Shown: positions 55,401-64,000 of the stretch, in pieces | How the letters are laid out: each line of letters starts with the position of its first letter | Position numbering within the stretch: the stretch's first letter is position 1 | Assembly: GCF_905147365.1 (NCBI RefSeq) | Contig: NC_056412.1 | Location: 17,848,001-17,912,000 of the forward strand | DNA: 64,000 nucleotides | Direction of reading: 5' to 3' | From: Aricia agestis | Lineage: Eukaryota > Arthropoda > Insecta > Lepidoptera > Lycaenidae | Notes under the pieces: model-generated | The model's input: the letters and a program-made list of their open reading frames with translations, nothing else | Databases searched by the model: none | What the model was told of the DNA's origin: nothing | Made by a program: the position numbers and the translations under genes

Positions 55401-58400
55401 ACGTGCGACAACATCACGCGCTGCAAATAAAGCACTGTATGCCCAGTATTTCTACGTAGCTGTATCTAAATACAGCTACGTAGAAATACTGGGCATACAG
55501 TGCTTTATTTGCTTTCGACAATATACCGCAAGGAACAAGCAAAGCGACTCTTTCAGGGAGAGCAAACTTATAGTGGATCCAGCAAACGTTGTTTTCCCAT
55601 ATTATACGTTGTGGGAATATACGAAGAGTTACCATTGTAATTATATCGTCACGCCGATCCGAAATATAACCCAGTATACTGGTCAGTGCTGATGACGTCT
55701 GAAGTCGACGGCTCTGGTGCATTGACGTTAATGACTTTGTTGGGATGTCATTATAATTTTCTAGATGACGTCTGCAACCCAGTTGCGCCAAAATTCGTTT
55801 ATCGTGCGGAAACCGTTCATTTTTCCAATATAAAAAGTATCCTATGTCCTTTCCAGGGACTCAAAGTATCTCCATACCAAAAAGAGTAGAAACAAGCACC
55901 TTGGTCACTACGAATACTCATCCACAAAGGAAATTCATGCCAACCACATCGTTTAATTTATGAGCAGCATTGGGTTGGAGACGGTACTCTAATGCGAAGG
56001 AGCCACAATATATCCTCAAGGGTCGCAGTGACATCATGGCTTTACTTACTGCCTTAAGCACAAAAAAATCTCCATAACAAATTACTGCAAAATCAGCCGT
56101 TTGGGCGTTAAGAGGTAACAGACAGACAGGCAGACAGACGGACAGACAGACGGACAGACAGACTGACAGACAGACACACTTTCGCATTTTAAGAGGATAC
56201 ACCAGGGGCTAGAGAAATGAATAAAAAGTACGTGTAATATCTATAACTGTCTCCTCAAGCCTATACCACAGAACGCGATAGAGACAACTGCAGAAAATCC
56301 AGAAAATCAACGATTCGTTGTCCCCTGATTCCTTCTCCAAAACTTAGAGGGCGACTAACCCCAAAAATCAAACATCGTCCTTCTCTCTTCACACTCACGC
56401 CTTTCATAAGCCAGGTGAAAAAGAATGACGCGGATTCATCGCCAAATTAGTTTTTTCTCAATAACTCGATAAATATGCAACATTTTAAAAATCCGCTAGG
56501 TCGATCTCTCAACGATAGAATTTTATACAATGTATTAAAATATAAACTTAGTTCAATGCACGGTTATGGCAATAAATGAAAAATTCGTGAAAATTAGATG
56601 CATCTTTGTGATTTTTTTCTATCGAGAAAATTTTAAGATATTGTATTTTTGCTCAGATCGGATTCTTGGAAATATAATCTAGTATCTAATTTTAGAAAAT
56701 GAAACGATTCGGGGCTTCTATTCAAGTATAAAAATGAATTATAAAATCGACACTTTAGGGTTAGTCGCCCCCTTAAGTACTTTTTTCACTAAAGATTAAA
56801 GAAAGGCTTGAGCTGTGTTCCTATGTTTTGCTTTTTTTTTTTGGAAAATCTAGCCAAATCAGTTTTCTGGACGTTTAAACACAGCAGAAAATCTGGCCAT
56901 TTTTTTGGGTTTTTGAACGTTCATATCTTATTTAATAATTAAATTATGAAAAAAAAAGAAAACATAGGGACATTGTATTAGTGGCTAAAGATATTCAGGA
57001 AAAAAATTATAACTTTACTACCATTATCCAGGGAGGAAACAGGGGACAACGTTTGTATGGAAAATGGGCGGTGTGGACTCCTCTTAATTAATATTAGAAT
57101 TGATGTCAGACACGTCGTGCGTATACCAGTATAATATACCAGTGACACTTCAAGACAATATACTCGTAATATAGCTTCGGCACAGTATTACAATATTATC
57201 CCTGCTTCGGATTCAAGAGGACTCATACGTCATAAAACTGGGTTCAATTTCAGAATTCACGCAAAGTAATAGCGGCTTTCACCAATATTTTCGTTACCCT
57301 CTATGAAGTAGGAAGCCGTCGCTTTGGCTAATAATTAGTGTCCAGTTGACTAATGAACTGGAACAAGCAAATTTCCGCATATTGGCTTGAACTTGTTGGT
57401 TTTATAGAGGTAGAGTAGGTAAAAATCCTGCTCTATCAAAGTGTGTTTAAAATAGTTTGGAGCGCTAACAATGCATTCTGATACAAAAAAAATGTTTTAT
57501 TTCTGAGTGAATCAAATTTTTTCAGAATGTCTACATGATGCCTACCACCTGATGAGTCCAGGGAAAGGTCAAAGGGCATAGTTTTTAATCGTAAAAGTCT
57601 GTACTGTTCCTGCGAGATAAATTAAGCCTTAACCATACTTTCCAAATATTTCTCATATTATGCCTATTATTATGCTTATAAAATTTCCCTAAACCGTCAC
57701 TCATTTTTCACACATTCTATTTTCGAAGAAAAATCGTCTTCCATTTGTTTTGAAGGTGGCCATTAGTCCCAGCCCTTATGTTACATCAGTTGGTTCAAGG
57801 GGCAGGTTGTATAACAGTTCAAGAGGCATGCTGAACTTTTGTATAAGCGAGATTAGAAATTTTCCACATAATGTGTTTGTTGAAATGGTTTTACTGTGTT
57901 ATCAAGTCCTTCTGTAGTAAAGCGTAAATGGTTACTACTAGGACAAGACTTGCAGTCTGTAGATATGTTTTATTACGAAATATTTATTATTTCTAATTAA
58001 CTCTTTAGCGATCCGATATAGGATAAGGAGCATACTTTTTGTAGGACCGATAATCAGGCATGGTTGGAATTTAACATTATTTTCGAACGAGTTTTTATAC
58101 ATATTATGACGTGTGAATTGCACAATTGCAAATTAGGGCACCCTATGAAAGTACAAAAACGCACGTCACAGAGGGCCACATGTACCATCGAGGAAATTGA
58201 TTCCTAGGCAGTTGACGGACAGGTTAGTCGTTTGGTCGGTTTATGACGATTCAATTTAAGCTGATCGGTCTGATGGGTTTGACTTAACGCGACAAAATTA
58301 CTTAGGTCCGCCAACTGCCTAGGAATCAACTTCTCCGATAGTACATAACGGAAATTGCAACGACATGGAAAGATATTTAGTATGTTTCAATCAGCGTTGC

Positions 58401-61400
58401 CAGATTTTTTTATGGGAAGTCGGGACTTTGGAACTTTTTGAGTGAAAAAGCGGAATTCTTCAGTCAAAAGCGGGACAGAGTAAAAAAAGGTATAAAATCA
58501 AAAGTTTTTTCGAATTTTTATCTTTTTATTTGCGTTAAAATAACGTTTACGTGACAATAGATAGCTAAAGTAGCCAAAGAAAATCCACCACGCTACCGCG
58601 CGGGACATTCAATTTTGATGAAAAAATCGGGACGTCCCGCCAAAATCGGGAAGTCTGGCAACGCTGGTTTCAATTGTAGGTTTCAATATACATAATATAA
58701 TAGGCATTTAGACAAATCTGTCTTTCTCCGTCCGATAACGGACATGGTAAAGAGATAACGCTCGCCATAACCAAAGTAGTTTTCCGTTCAAACTTCCAAG
58801 TCGTGTCGCATAATGTGAAAACCGTCGACTGCCAAAGAACAAAAGGTTCGACATAGAAGAATAAACGGTCACCCATCCTTCCAAGTTCCAACTTCATGAT
58901 CCTATAAGATTTAGACTGGGTTGCACCAACTAACTTTAACCTTATCTATAACTGGAAAAATTGACAGATGTCGTATGAGAATATGGGATGTTTGGACGCC
59001 ATATTTAACTTTAACTTTACCCACGCCTCTGGTGCAACCCATTCTTAGTAAGCTTAAAACTCCGCAGAGCAGTGTATGAATGTGTCTTATGTTAACACAG
59101 TGTATGAACACTGAACACGTGTTTGGTGACTTTATAGAGAGTGTGCAGACTTATAACATCCTTATGGGGTCACATATTAGTATGCGCCGTGCAGGTACAA
59201 CTTCGTAGAAAGGTCTTCGGTTATGTTTATATTCTATGGTTGTTTATGGTTAAAGTGGCATGAGGCGTTTTACGTGATGTATAGTAGAATAGGATATTAT
59301 ATTGTTGAAGTGTTTTCGCGTTAGACGGCAGCACCAGCATAGACAGTGAACAAAAAATTTGTTAGAGGTTTGGCAACGTTTCTGTCAATATACTGATATT
59401 ATGACATGTGCAACATGTCAAAGGACTATGCCCAAAAAAAACCCGTAGTCGATTAAAATAATTTATGTACAGCAAAGTAGACCATAAATAGTAGATCGTA
59501 AATATGCAATTCATTTTATTCAAAACCATAGCCGAAACCGATAATTTGAAAAAATTATATTGAGATCCAGTTAGTACCCAGTTCTGCCAATCAATTACAA
59601 TATTATAGTTACCTACTTCCTTTGTTTTTGTCTTCTTTCTCGTGAAGGTGATATGGATAGATAATAATTTACAATTTAGAGAAAAAAAGACTATGTCAAA
59701 TATATACTTTAAGAATAAACTAAATCACAAGTGGCTTCACTCTACATCCTCTATCGGTTGTATCACGTGGAGTGGTCTTTGTTCAGTTGTTCAGAATCAT
59801 ACCTCCTGCAACTTTTCGCTATCGTACCACGCAAAACATATTATTATAATATACCATACTCATCAGTCATCATCTTGATGCTGCACACTGTAAAACTCTG
59901 AAACAAACTGTCACCAGCAGTATTTTCAATACGACCTGCAAACCTTCAAAGACCGGCAAAGCACTTGCAGCTCTTCCGATGTTGCGAGTATCCAAGGGCG
60001 ACAGTAGTTGCTTTCCATCAGGTGACCCGTTTGCTCGTTTTACCCATTATTTTATTTAAAAAAATGATCATATTACAACCGATATTATCATCTAATAATC
60101 CTAAAAAACAGTACATAATTACAGATTATTTTCTATACCAAACTAACATTTTATACTGTCAGATATAAAAGTAAAAATCCATGAATATGATAATACTAGA
60201 CATCTAAATATATAAAAATGTTTTTACTAGGTACTAATCGCCACACTATCGTTTGTACTTGTAGCATCGCGTCGTCCTAACTATCATAGATTCCTATATG
60301 AAAAGTCAATTAGTTACGATCGTTTTTAAAGCACTCGGTGATTGTTAAATCCAAAAAGGACTTCGTATTTGGGATACAGTATATGTAGTCTACCATGCCA
60401 CATATACTTTTCAATCGATTACGGGTTTTTGGTTCATACATTTTTGGGCATCCACCAAATTTTGGTCGGTTTTTAGGGTTCCGTACCCAAAGGCTAAAAA
60501 GGGTTATTACTAAGACTTCGTTTAGTGCCATCTGCTCCGACTTTTGGTTGATATTTCCTATTACTTTGAATAATAACTGACGTTTTGTATGTAATCACCA
60601 TGGTATTAATTAACGTTATTAATTATGCAACAAAATTGTAAACATTATTTTGTTAACATCTACAAATTAAATACGTTCTTTACCTGTAACCTAAATACTA
60701 TGGTACTAATACGACCGCACTAAGAAAGATTTAATGATTACTTAACTTTAATAAAATGAATATTTTAACATATAATACTTAAACACGTACATTTTCTGTT
60801 AAACTTTAATTGTACACTCTCTTTTTAAACATAATATAAAAAAATGTGAATGTAAGAAGTTCATCAGAAATTTTTTCGTTTCCAGAAAGGCCACCCGTGC
60901 CCCGAGACGCAGGAGCTGTCTCCCGGCCGCTGGGGGGGTCGCACAGTGGCGGAGTGCAAGTGCCCCCCCGGCACGGCCCAGCTGCCCCGCACCACCACAT
61001 GCCACAAACTGTTCGAGCGGGGCCCCTGCCGCCACGGCGAATACTTCGCCCCCGTTGAGGAGTCATTTAATATGCGCGGGTAGGTAAGCATCCTTGTATG
61101 TAAGTTGACGGGCCAAATAGTGGCGCGGGTAGATAGTGAGTTGAGGGCCAAATAGATTCGCATATCAAATTAATGGGCCAGACAGTGGAGTAAAGTAGGT
61201 TGAGGCCAAATAGTGAAGTATATCAATTTGAGGTGTCAAACAGTTATAAGATGAGGGGCTAAAATATGGTAGTGCAGTGACATGACAGGACATCGCGTAA
61301 TACTTTCAGTTGGTTTTGATATTTGGTATTTTACCCGACTGCCAGGAGGGTTATGTTTTTCACAACTGAGTTTGCCATTGCTAATTCCAGGGAGCGTCAG

Positions 61401-63778
61401 GGCATGTGCGTGCGGCCTCAGTCCTGCGCGGACGAGACGCTCCTCTACTGGCCGCCGGACGGCCGCTGCTACTACCGGCTGACGCAGGGGCCCTGCTACC
61501 CCGGCGCCATATTGGACGTGGGACGAGACGGACTTGCGAACTGCACGGTGAGTTAATAATAATAACAGAATATATAAGTTTGCACTTTTTTTTGGTTTAC
61601 CATCTGATTTAAAAAGACATTAAAGGGGCTCCATCTTTGAGTATATGAAATGAGAGGTGAGTGGTTAACACAGGGAATCCTAAATTGTAGATAGTTAAAG
61701 TTGCAGCTGTAAATGACCTCCACGAAGCTGTTTACTAATAAGCCATCAGGTGGATAGATAGAGATAAATATAATCATAACTGCCGCGATTCAAAACTTAC
61801 CTACTAAAAAACTTACAAATGCAATTTCAGAATACGTCTTTTAGTCAGTAGCGAAACGTGTGATTGTAATGCAGGTTTTTTCTAAGGCTTAGATAATACG
61901 CCAACTCGTATTATGTATGCCAAAGCACTTCTCACGGTCTTAAGTTTGGTCTTGTACCTGACAAGGCCAAATTGCCTAACATATAGATTCGCTCTGGCTA
62001 TCTGTATAGCGGGATTTCTAAGAATATGTTGGTAATTCGACCATGCTGCTGTTTAGAATTTTAAAAAAGTTTGTAGAAAACCGTCATTGTTTCACGCTTA
62101 CTCATTTAAAGTGTTCTTGATCTATTTATTATATTATTATTACTTTATTATAACTTTATTTTTTAACCATGGACCTTAAGTCTACTTTTTATAGCCTAGT
62201 GTTTTATACTTACCATGTGTGAATTTTAGGACAAAAGTGAATAGCATTTTTTTTTCAAATTCTATTTTTTATGTTTCAGTGTTCAGAGTCGAGTGCCCAC
62301 TACTGGGCCCCGGACGGCGGTTGCTACGCCCACTACACGCGGGGGCCCTGCGACCGCGGGGCCCTGTTCCTGCCGGGGGCCCGCTGCGGCTGCGAGATAC
62401 ACCTGCCGCATTATCACAACGAAACCAATGGATGTTACGAATTAGGTAAGTACATCTTGTACTCAGCGATATTTAAGGGCTGCTTACCTTTAATTTAACA
62501 AACATTTAGAAATAAAATCCATGTATTTTTTGTCAAAGTCTTCACATATTTTGATCTTTGCATGACATTGTTAAGGCAGAATGTTGATATCTACAATTAT
62601 TATTGTGAATTATGAATACTACACGAGCTCGGCCTGTCAATTTCATGAGCTCTTACTTGACTGGCCACGACACCGGCTTGTCTACATTGTATGAAAAACA
62701 TTGGGATTAGGTTGATTGATGATTGGGATTAGCTATTTGATAATAGCTGTAGTAAAATGATTTGAATTCGATTATACATCAAAAATGTTATTTTTGTAAT
62801 GGCAAAAATGTCACATTTCAGACACCCTAGGGCCGTGCCCCAAAGGCCACGTGTTCTCAGGGGCGGATACCGGCGGGGGCACCTGCCGTTGCAAGCCGTT
62901 CCACGCGCGCGCCGCGGACGGGGCCTGCTACAGGCTGTACACGCAGGGCCCCTGTGGCCCCGGCGAGATGCTCGCGCGTGGTGGCCGGTGTACTAAGGTA
63001 GATACTGATATTATTAAAAATGTCATAATATTATGTTATCTGTGTTTCTTACGTTTTTAAGTCTTCATGCATAATTCACTGAACAGATTTAGATAATTTC
63101 GGCATTGAGTTATTAGTACGGGAGCCCTAGAACAATTTTTTTTATTACTATCAAGCAAATTTTTTGTGAGTAGCTTTGTGGCGAATGCGTAGTTGCAGTA
63201 AAACAGAGTGCTAACACATTGATAAGACGAACATCATTTTTATTTGAGAAAAATCTCGAAAGTGGTAGTTAACAGATATAGAAAGGATTTCATACTTTGA
63301 ATTGATGGTTTTAAAATATGGACTGTTTTATGTGTAGGACAATGTTACTCTTAAATTATATGACTATTAATCTATCAATATACAAAAAAATCAGCTCGTT
63401 AGGGTTCCGTTATAGGGTTCTGTAATCAACAAAACTTGGGTTGACTACCGCGATTTTTTTCGGCAGGGTGCTGGTAGCGCTGAGAAAAATTGGCACCCCT
63501 TGTTATTCGACATCTTGGGCGGTCGCCCAGCTTCGCCCCCTCCTAACATCGTTACTGAATTGGACCTAGTCTTAGTTTGAAGCGTCCTGTAACAGGTACC
63601 GTGCGGTCGCGGTCGTCTGTACGTGCCGTCGCGGCGGCGGTGCTACCGGCCCGGCGCGGCGGAGCCCTGCCCCGCCGGCGCGGTGCTCGCCTTCGACCTG
63701 GACGCGCGCCCCGCCCTGGACGGCCTCAGTCACAACGGTGTCTGCGCGTGTGGCACGAAGAGATGTGATAGCGACCCG
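52306..63778 (+). CDS. Secreted cysteine-rich protein with repeated DUF4789-like modules (5' six exons)
   Basis: join(52306..52467, 60886..61079, 61391..61547, 62280..62445, 62822..62997, 63596..63778), 346 residues in the window, no stop; continues right. All five junctions keep phase. An N-terminal signal peptide (MAAWVWLAALFCGSQAAV) points to secretion. The mature part repeats a module of the form YWxPDGxCYxLxxxGPCxxG: YWPSDGKCY (exon 1), CHKLFERGPC (exon 2), YWPPDGRCYYRLTQGPC (exon 3), YWAPDGGCYAHYTRGPC (exon 4), ADGACYRLYTQGPC (exon 5), RRRCYRPGAAEPC (exon 6). DUF4789 is an arthropod family of unknown function; I know no biochemical role. Exons are very GC-rich against AT-rich introns. 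Start: the ATG at 52306 has A at -3 and G at +4. Confidence 0.87.
52621..52790. mobile_element. Palindromic MITE (intron 1), left of an abutting pair
   Basis: gttagtgtaaacaccgttatccttgaa at the left (52621 on) against the inverse of 'caaggataacggttgaggtt' + tacactaa at the right; arms also share 'accatcaaatgaga' and 'aaaatgaacaac'. About 170 bp. Confidence 0.8.
52791..52948. mobile_element. Palindromic MITE with TAA duplication, abutting the previous one
   Basis: CGGCCGTTCCCAATATTTGA at the left, tcaaatattgggaacggccg at the right, continuing with 'tctatctctggttttgccct' and its inverse; arms about 65 bp, nearly perfect. TAA flanks both sides (52788-52790, 52949-52951). It appears to have inserted into the terminal part of the neighbouring element. 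Confidence 0.85.
52952..55127. other. Intron 1 sequence with foldback elements
   Basis: Includes a rearranged relative of the ATACCTAGCGGAATAGAG MITE (about 53470-53695), a foldback at about 53828-54104 (tcataattgaagacgtaag.. and its inverse ..cttacgtctcaattatga), a stem at 54212-54264 (atggatgttttttgcac / gtgcaataaacatccat), and a stem at 55010-55090 (aatcggaatgccgcgtctta / taggacgcggcattctgatt). No exon recognised. Confidence 0.55.
55128..55332. mobile_element. MITE, ends (GGGTCAGTTTACAT)
   Basis: Left 'ccagtttacattgcaacgcg', right 'caaaatatgtaaactgaccc' as the inverse. The inner pair 'gatgcgatgcatttttatta' and 'gcgcatttaaaaacgcatag' is partly inverse. Single-end relatives lie at 13420, 46242 and 49163. 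Confidence 0.6.
55360..55512. repeat. Two tandem perfect hairpins with identical CTAA loops
   Basis: First: 31-bp arms (55360-55390 and 55395-55425) around ctaa (55391-55394). Second: 43-bp arms (55423-55465 and 55470-55512) around ctaa (55466-55469). Both are exact inverses and they share the bases 55423-55425. First arm core: gcgcgtgatgttgtcgcacg; second arm core: gcccagtatttctacgtagc. Confidence 0.93.
56117..56176. repeat. CAGACAGACGGA microsatellite
   Basis: About 60 bases of CAGA/CGGA tetranucleotide repeat, part of a common foldback repeat phrase. Confidence 0.85.
56177..58180. other. Intron 1 sequence, no exon recognised
   Basis: About 2 kb without a coding signal. A 'gtctacatgatgcctaccac' phrase at 57530 matches repeat material at about 43000. 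Confidence 0.4.
58181..58345. mobile_element. MITE family E, copy 2
   Basis: tgtaccatcgaggaaattga at the left and tcaacttctccgatagtaca at the right, then ttcctaggcagttgac / gccaactgcctaggaa. Same ends as 21791-21945. Confidence 0.82.
58392..58666. mobile_element. hAT-type MITE with exact 8-bp target duplication
   Basis: 275 bp, ends CAGCGTTGCCAGA / tctggcaacgctg, exact 8-bp duplication GTTTCAAT (58384-58391, 58667-58674). The interior has 'aagtcgggactttgg' and 'cgggacgtcccgccaaaatcg'. No open frame. Confidence 0.9.
58917..59041. mobile_element. MITE, ends TGGGTTGCACCA
   Basis: tgggttgcaccaactaactt at the left; 'taactttacccacgcctctg' + gtgcaaccca at the right. 12-bp exact ends, imperfect further in. 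Confidence 0.65.
59042..60885. other. Intron 1, right part
   Basis: No exon seen. Contains a minus-strand 5' piece of dispersed repeat S (59957-60060: 'cttgcagctcttccgatgtt', 'caggtgacccgtttgctcgt') and a GTTCCGTACCC repeat arm at 60477-60500. Confidence 0.55.
60886..61079 (+). CDS. DUF4789-like gene exon 2
   Basis: KGHPCPETQELSPGRW, AECKCPPGTAQLP, CHKLFERGPCRHGEYF. Acceptor gtttccag. The donor must be GTAGGT at 61080, because the nearby GTAAGC at 61084 would retain an in-frame TAG. Confidence 0.85.
61391..61547 (+). CDS. DUF4789-like gene exon 3
   Basis: ERQGMCVRPQSCADETLLYW, PPDGRCYYRLTQGPCYPGAI. Acceptor aattccag, donor GTGAGT. Confidence 0.88.
62280..62445 (+). CDS. DUF4789-like gene exon 4
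   Basis: CSESSAHYWAPDGGCYAHYT, RGPCDRGALFLPGARCGCEI. Acceptor gtttcag, donor GTAAGT, phase 1. Confidence 0.88.
62822..62997 (+). CDS. DUF4789-like gene exon 5
   Basis: TLGPCPKGHVFSG, GGTCRCKPFHARAADGACYR, LYTQGPCGPGEML. Acceptor catttcag, donor GTAGAT. Confidence 0.88.
63596..63778 (+). CDS. DUF4789-like gene exon 6
   Basis: VPCGRGRLYVPSRRRCYRPG, PCPAGAVLAFDLDARP, NGVCACGTKRCDSDP. Acceptor gtaacag, donor GTGAGT. More basic and Gly/Arg-rich than the other modules. Confidence 0.85.
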
Positions 63779-63844
63779 GTGAGTGCGACAAGTTGATATT
63801 GAAACATTTATGTTGAGGTAGCGACGTTGAAAGTAATTTTTATA

Positions 63845-64000
63845 CATGGGGAAATGCTTCATGCATCTGGTAGTTTCCACATGTTGCTATTAAATACTAA
63901 AGCAGTGCACGAGTGCATGTTCAGGTAGATACTTTTTTACATCTCATCCCCAGCGGTTTAAGAACATCGGCCGGGTTATATGAGACTCCCCGTGCGCTGG
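63845..64000 (+). repeat. Edge copy of a GC-rich dispersed repeat
   Basis: 'tggggaaatgcttcatgcat' and 'ggccgggttatatgagactc' + cccgtgcgctgg match the order of phrases in the block at 42750-42830. Truncated by the window end. Confidence 0.5.

Noticed and set aside
61080..61090. GTAAGC as the donor of the second DUF4789-like exon
   Set aside because: Using it would keep an in-frame TAG; GTAGGT five bases earlier keeps phase with exon 3.
1..64000. tRNA, rRNA or CRISPR arrays
   Set aside because: I looked for T-loop-like GGTTCRAATC boxes and regularly spaced identical repeats and found none that fit; the tandem arrays present are LINE-derived or simple repeats.

Overview
The window reads as a nuclear segment of a lepidopteran (moth or butterfly) genome. 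It is AT-rich, its genes have introns with GT-AG junctions, and it is crowded with repeat types typical of Lepidoptera: RTE, CR1 and R1-type LINE pieces, a dispersed 'gggggcaaacgagcaaac' repeat, and many palindromic MITEs. No prokaryotic feature, tRNA, rRNA or CRISPR array was seen. The call rests on recognised protein families and hand-followed splice junctions, not on a database search.

Layout. 1-9.2 kb: a full-length but frameshifted RTE retrotransposon (70-3180, 12-bp target duplication), the 3' end of a CR1/L2-like LINE (about 3970-4860), then AT-rich DNA. 9228-9385: one apparent terminal coding exon of an unidentified + strand gene coming from left of the window, ending in a PDZ-ligand-like tail. 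9.4-18.2 kb: mostly MITEs. 18259-31783: a complete eight-exon TRAF6 gene on the minus strand (415 aa: RING, TRAF zinc fingers, coiled coil, MATH). Its introns carry two other protein-coding units in antisense orientation: an intact 3.2-kb hAT transposon in intron 3 (22976-26188, 843-aa transposase, perfect 8-bp target duplication) and an intronless cytochrome P450 in intron 2 (28564-30078, 504 aa).

35776-40116 is an apparently complete two-gene DNA transposon. A SWIM zinc finger/YqaJ-type nuclease (+, two exons, 437 aa) and a THAP/DDE transposase (-, three exons, about 574 aa) are read inward from the two ends. The ends are matching 14-bp inverted repeats flanked by a 2-bp AT duplication. This arrangement fits what I recall of the ISL2EU superfamily. 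Near each end, about 180-190 bp in, sits a matching inverted copy of a CRE-like TGACGTCA sequence joined to AAGTAAACAAAG.

40-52 kb is repeat-rich. It includes a hAT MITE (46658-47766) that was itself hit by an R1-like LINE 3' end with a 14-bp target duplication. From 52306 to the right edge lie the first six exons of a secreted cysteine-rich protein with DUF4789-like modules. Its first intron is 8.4 kb and each later exon carries about one Cys module; the gene continues past the window. Inside the first intron are several palindromes, including two perfect hairpins in tandem (55360-55512) that share the same CTAA loop.

TRAF6 is a signalling adaptor/E3 ligase, the P450 a probable microsomal mono-oxygenase, and the DUF4789 protein probably extracellular. 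I see no functional link among them beyond the physical nesting of the P450 in TRAF6.
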